In this document: one piece after another, positions 62,822-64,000 of the stretch
Position numbering within the stretch: position 1 is the first letter of the stretch
Layout: each line of letters starts with the position of its first letter
Source of the DNA: Pseudomonadota bacterium
GTDB taxonomy: Bacteria; Pseudomonadota; Alphaproteobacteria; Caulobacterales; Caulobacteraceae
NCBI GenBank assembly: GCA_963205025.1
Contig: CAUJHO010000013.1
Coordinates: forward strand, 1 to 64,000
DNA: 64,000 bases
Direction: 5' to 3'
Translations under genes and position numbers: made by a program
The notes under the pieces: generated by a model
What the model was told of the DNA's origin: nothing
Database searches by the model: none
Seen by the model: the letters and a program-made list of their open reading frames with translations, nothing else

Positions 62822-64000
62822 CGCGGCACCTGCGGGCTGAGGAGAGACCAGGTCTCGGCGATGACATCCCGCTGCGTCTCGGCAAAGGCCAGGGCACGCC
62901 TGCCCAGAGCCTCCCGCGCCTTGGGGTCAGCCATCAGGGCGGCCAGCATCTCAGCCAGGGCATCAGGCCCGGCCAGCCGGATAGCGTCATCCCTGGCCAT
63001 GGCCGCAAAGACGCCGGCCCAGTTGCTGACCAGCGGGCCGGAGATCACCGCCCGGCCCTGCCGGGCCGGCTCCAGCGGATTGTGGCCGCCGACGCCGTCG
63101 GCCCAGCCGCCGCCGAGCAGAACCAGATCTGCCAGTTCAAAGAACAGGCCCATTTCGCCGAGTGTATCGGCCAGATAGATGTCGGTTTGGGGCGTGACCG
63201 GATCGCGACGCGAGCGCCGCGCCACTGTCCGGCCGGTCAGGATCAGTTCGGCCTCGATCTGGTCGGCGCGGTCCGGGTGACGCGGCACGATCAGATGCAG
63301 GGGCTCCCCCTCGAGCGCCGCCACGGCAGCATCGGTGATCCGCTCCTCAGGTGAATGGGTGCTGGCCGAGACGATGACAGGACGCTGTCCGATTTCAGCC
63401 CTCAGCGCCGCCAGGGTGGCGGCATCCCAGGTCAGGGCCGAGCCGGCCAGCTTCAGATTGGCGCGACCGCCGACCCGGGCCCCAAGATCGCTCAGCCGGA
63501 TGGCCGAGGCGTCGTCCTGGGGCAGGACCAGATCGAAGCCGGACAACAGTTCACGCGCCGCGCCGCGCGCCCTCTGCCAGCCTCTGGCGCTGGCCTCGGT
63601 AAAGCGGGCGCTGACCAGGGCCAGACGGCAGCCCCGCGCCCGGGCCTGTCGCAACAGATTTGGCCAGAGCTCACCTTCCAGCAGGATCAGGAGATCGGGC
63701 CGCCAGTGGTCGAGGAATCGGGTCACGGCCGCCGGGCCGTCCACCGGCACATATTGGTGCAGGGCGAAGGGCGGCAGGCGTCGGGCCAGGATCTCGGCCG
63801 AGGTCGTGGTGCCGGAGGTGACCAGCACGGTCACGCCCGGCCGCTCGCGTCCGATCTGTTCGATCAGCGGCAGGGCCGAGAGGGTTTCGCCGACGCTGGC
63901 ACCATGGATCCAGACCAGGGGTCCGCCAGGCCGCCCGAGGGTCGCATAGCCGAGCCGCTCCTCGATACGAGACGGGTCTTCGCGGCCCTTTGCCGCCCGC
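62812..64000 (-). CDS. waaA: 3-deoxy-D-manno-octulosonic acid transferase (5' end beyond the window)
   Basis: VLVTSGTTTSAEILARRLPP...ILLEGELWPNLL...VSASTHSPEE...GGGWADGVGGHNPLEPARQG; frame open through the right edge. Confidence 0.93.
   Translation of the reverse strand, partial: RAAKGREDPSRIEERLGYATLGRPGGPLVWIHGASVGETLSALPLIEQIGRERPGVTVLVTSGTTTSAEILARRLPPFALHQYVPVDGPAAVTRFLDHWRPDLLILLEGELWPNLLRQARARGCRLALVSARFTEASARGWQRARGAARELLSGFDLVLPQDDASAIRLSDLGARVGGRANLKLAGSALTWDAATLAALRAEIGQRPVIVSASTHSPEERITDAAVAALEGEPLHLIVPRHPDRADQIEAELILTGRTVARRSRRDPVTPQTDIYLADTLGEMGLFFELADLVLLGGGWADGVGGHNPLEPARQGRAVISGPLVSNWAGVFAAMARDDAIRLAGPDALAEMLAALMADPKAREALGRRALAFAETQRDVIAETWSLLSPQVPRCS

Overview
High-GC alphaproteobacterial chromosomal core region. 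Gene content and order look Caulobacterales-like (Brevundimonas/Caulobacter type), an inference from remembered synteny. About 60 dense housekeeping CDSs were called. Groups recognised: lptC(partial)-lptA-lptB; grpE/hrcA; rph; miaB-phoH-ybeY-lnt-XRE-metK-trmB; rimP-nusA-ylxR-infB; rbfA-truB-rpsO-pnp; mnmE-mnmG-rsmG-parA-parB; holA-lptE-leuS; asd; zapE; mltA-Tim44-like; secB; dnaQ-coaE-aroE-maf-PSRP; hemE-hemH-hemJ-rho-dapB; dut; ahcY; mutM; lpxK-waaA(partial). No rRNA, tRNA, IS element, prophage or CRISPR array was recognised. I did not find a convincing new multi-gene system. The strongest signals are non-coding: (1) a candidate replication origin in the ~425 bp gap between the PSRP gene and hemE, with a perfect CtrA-type TTAA-N7-TTAAC box; (2) two perfect 16-bp parS sites flanking mnmE; (3) a shared ~20-bp palindrome upstream of both metK and ahcY; (4) a 56-bp tandem repeat between secB and dnaQ; (5) a 9-bp-periodic inverted repeat 3' of ahcY; (6) two terminator-like hairpins sharing a T-tract/GTTGGA tail upstream of rimP and infB.
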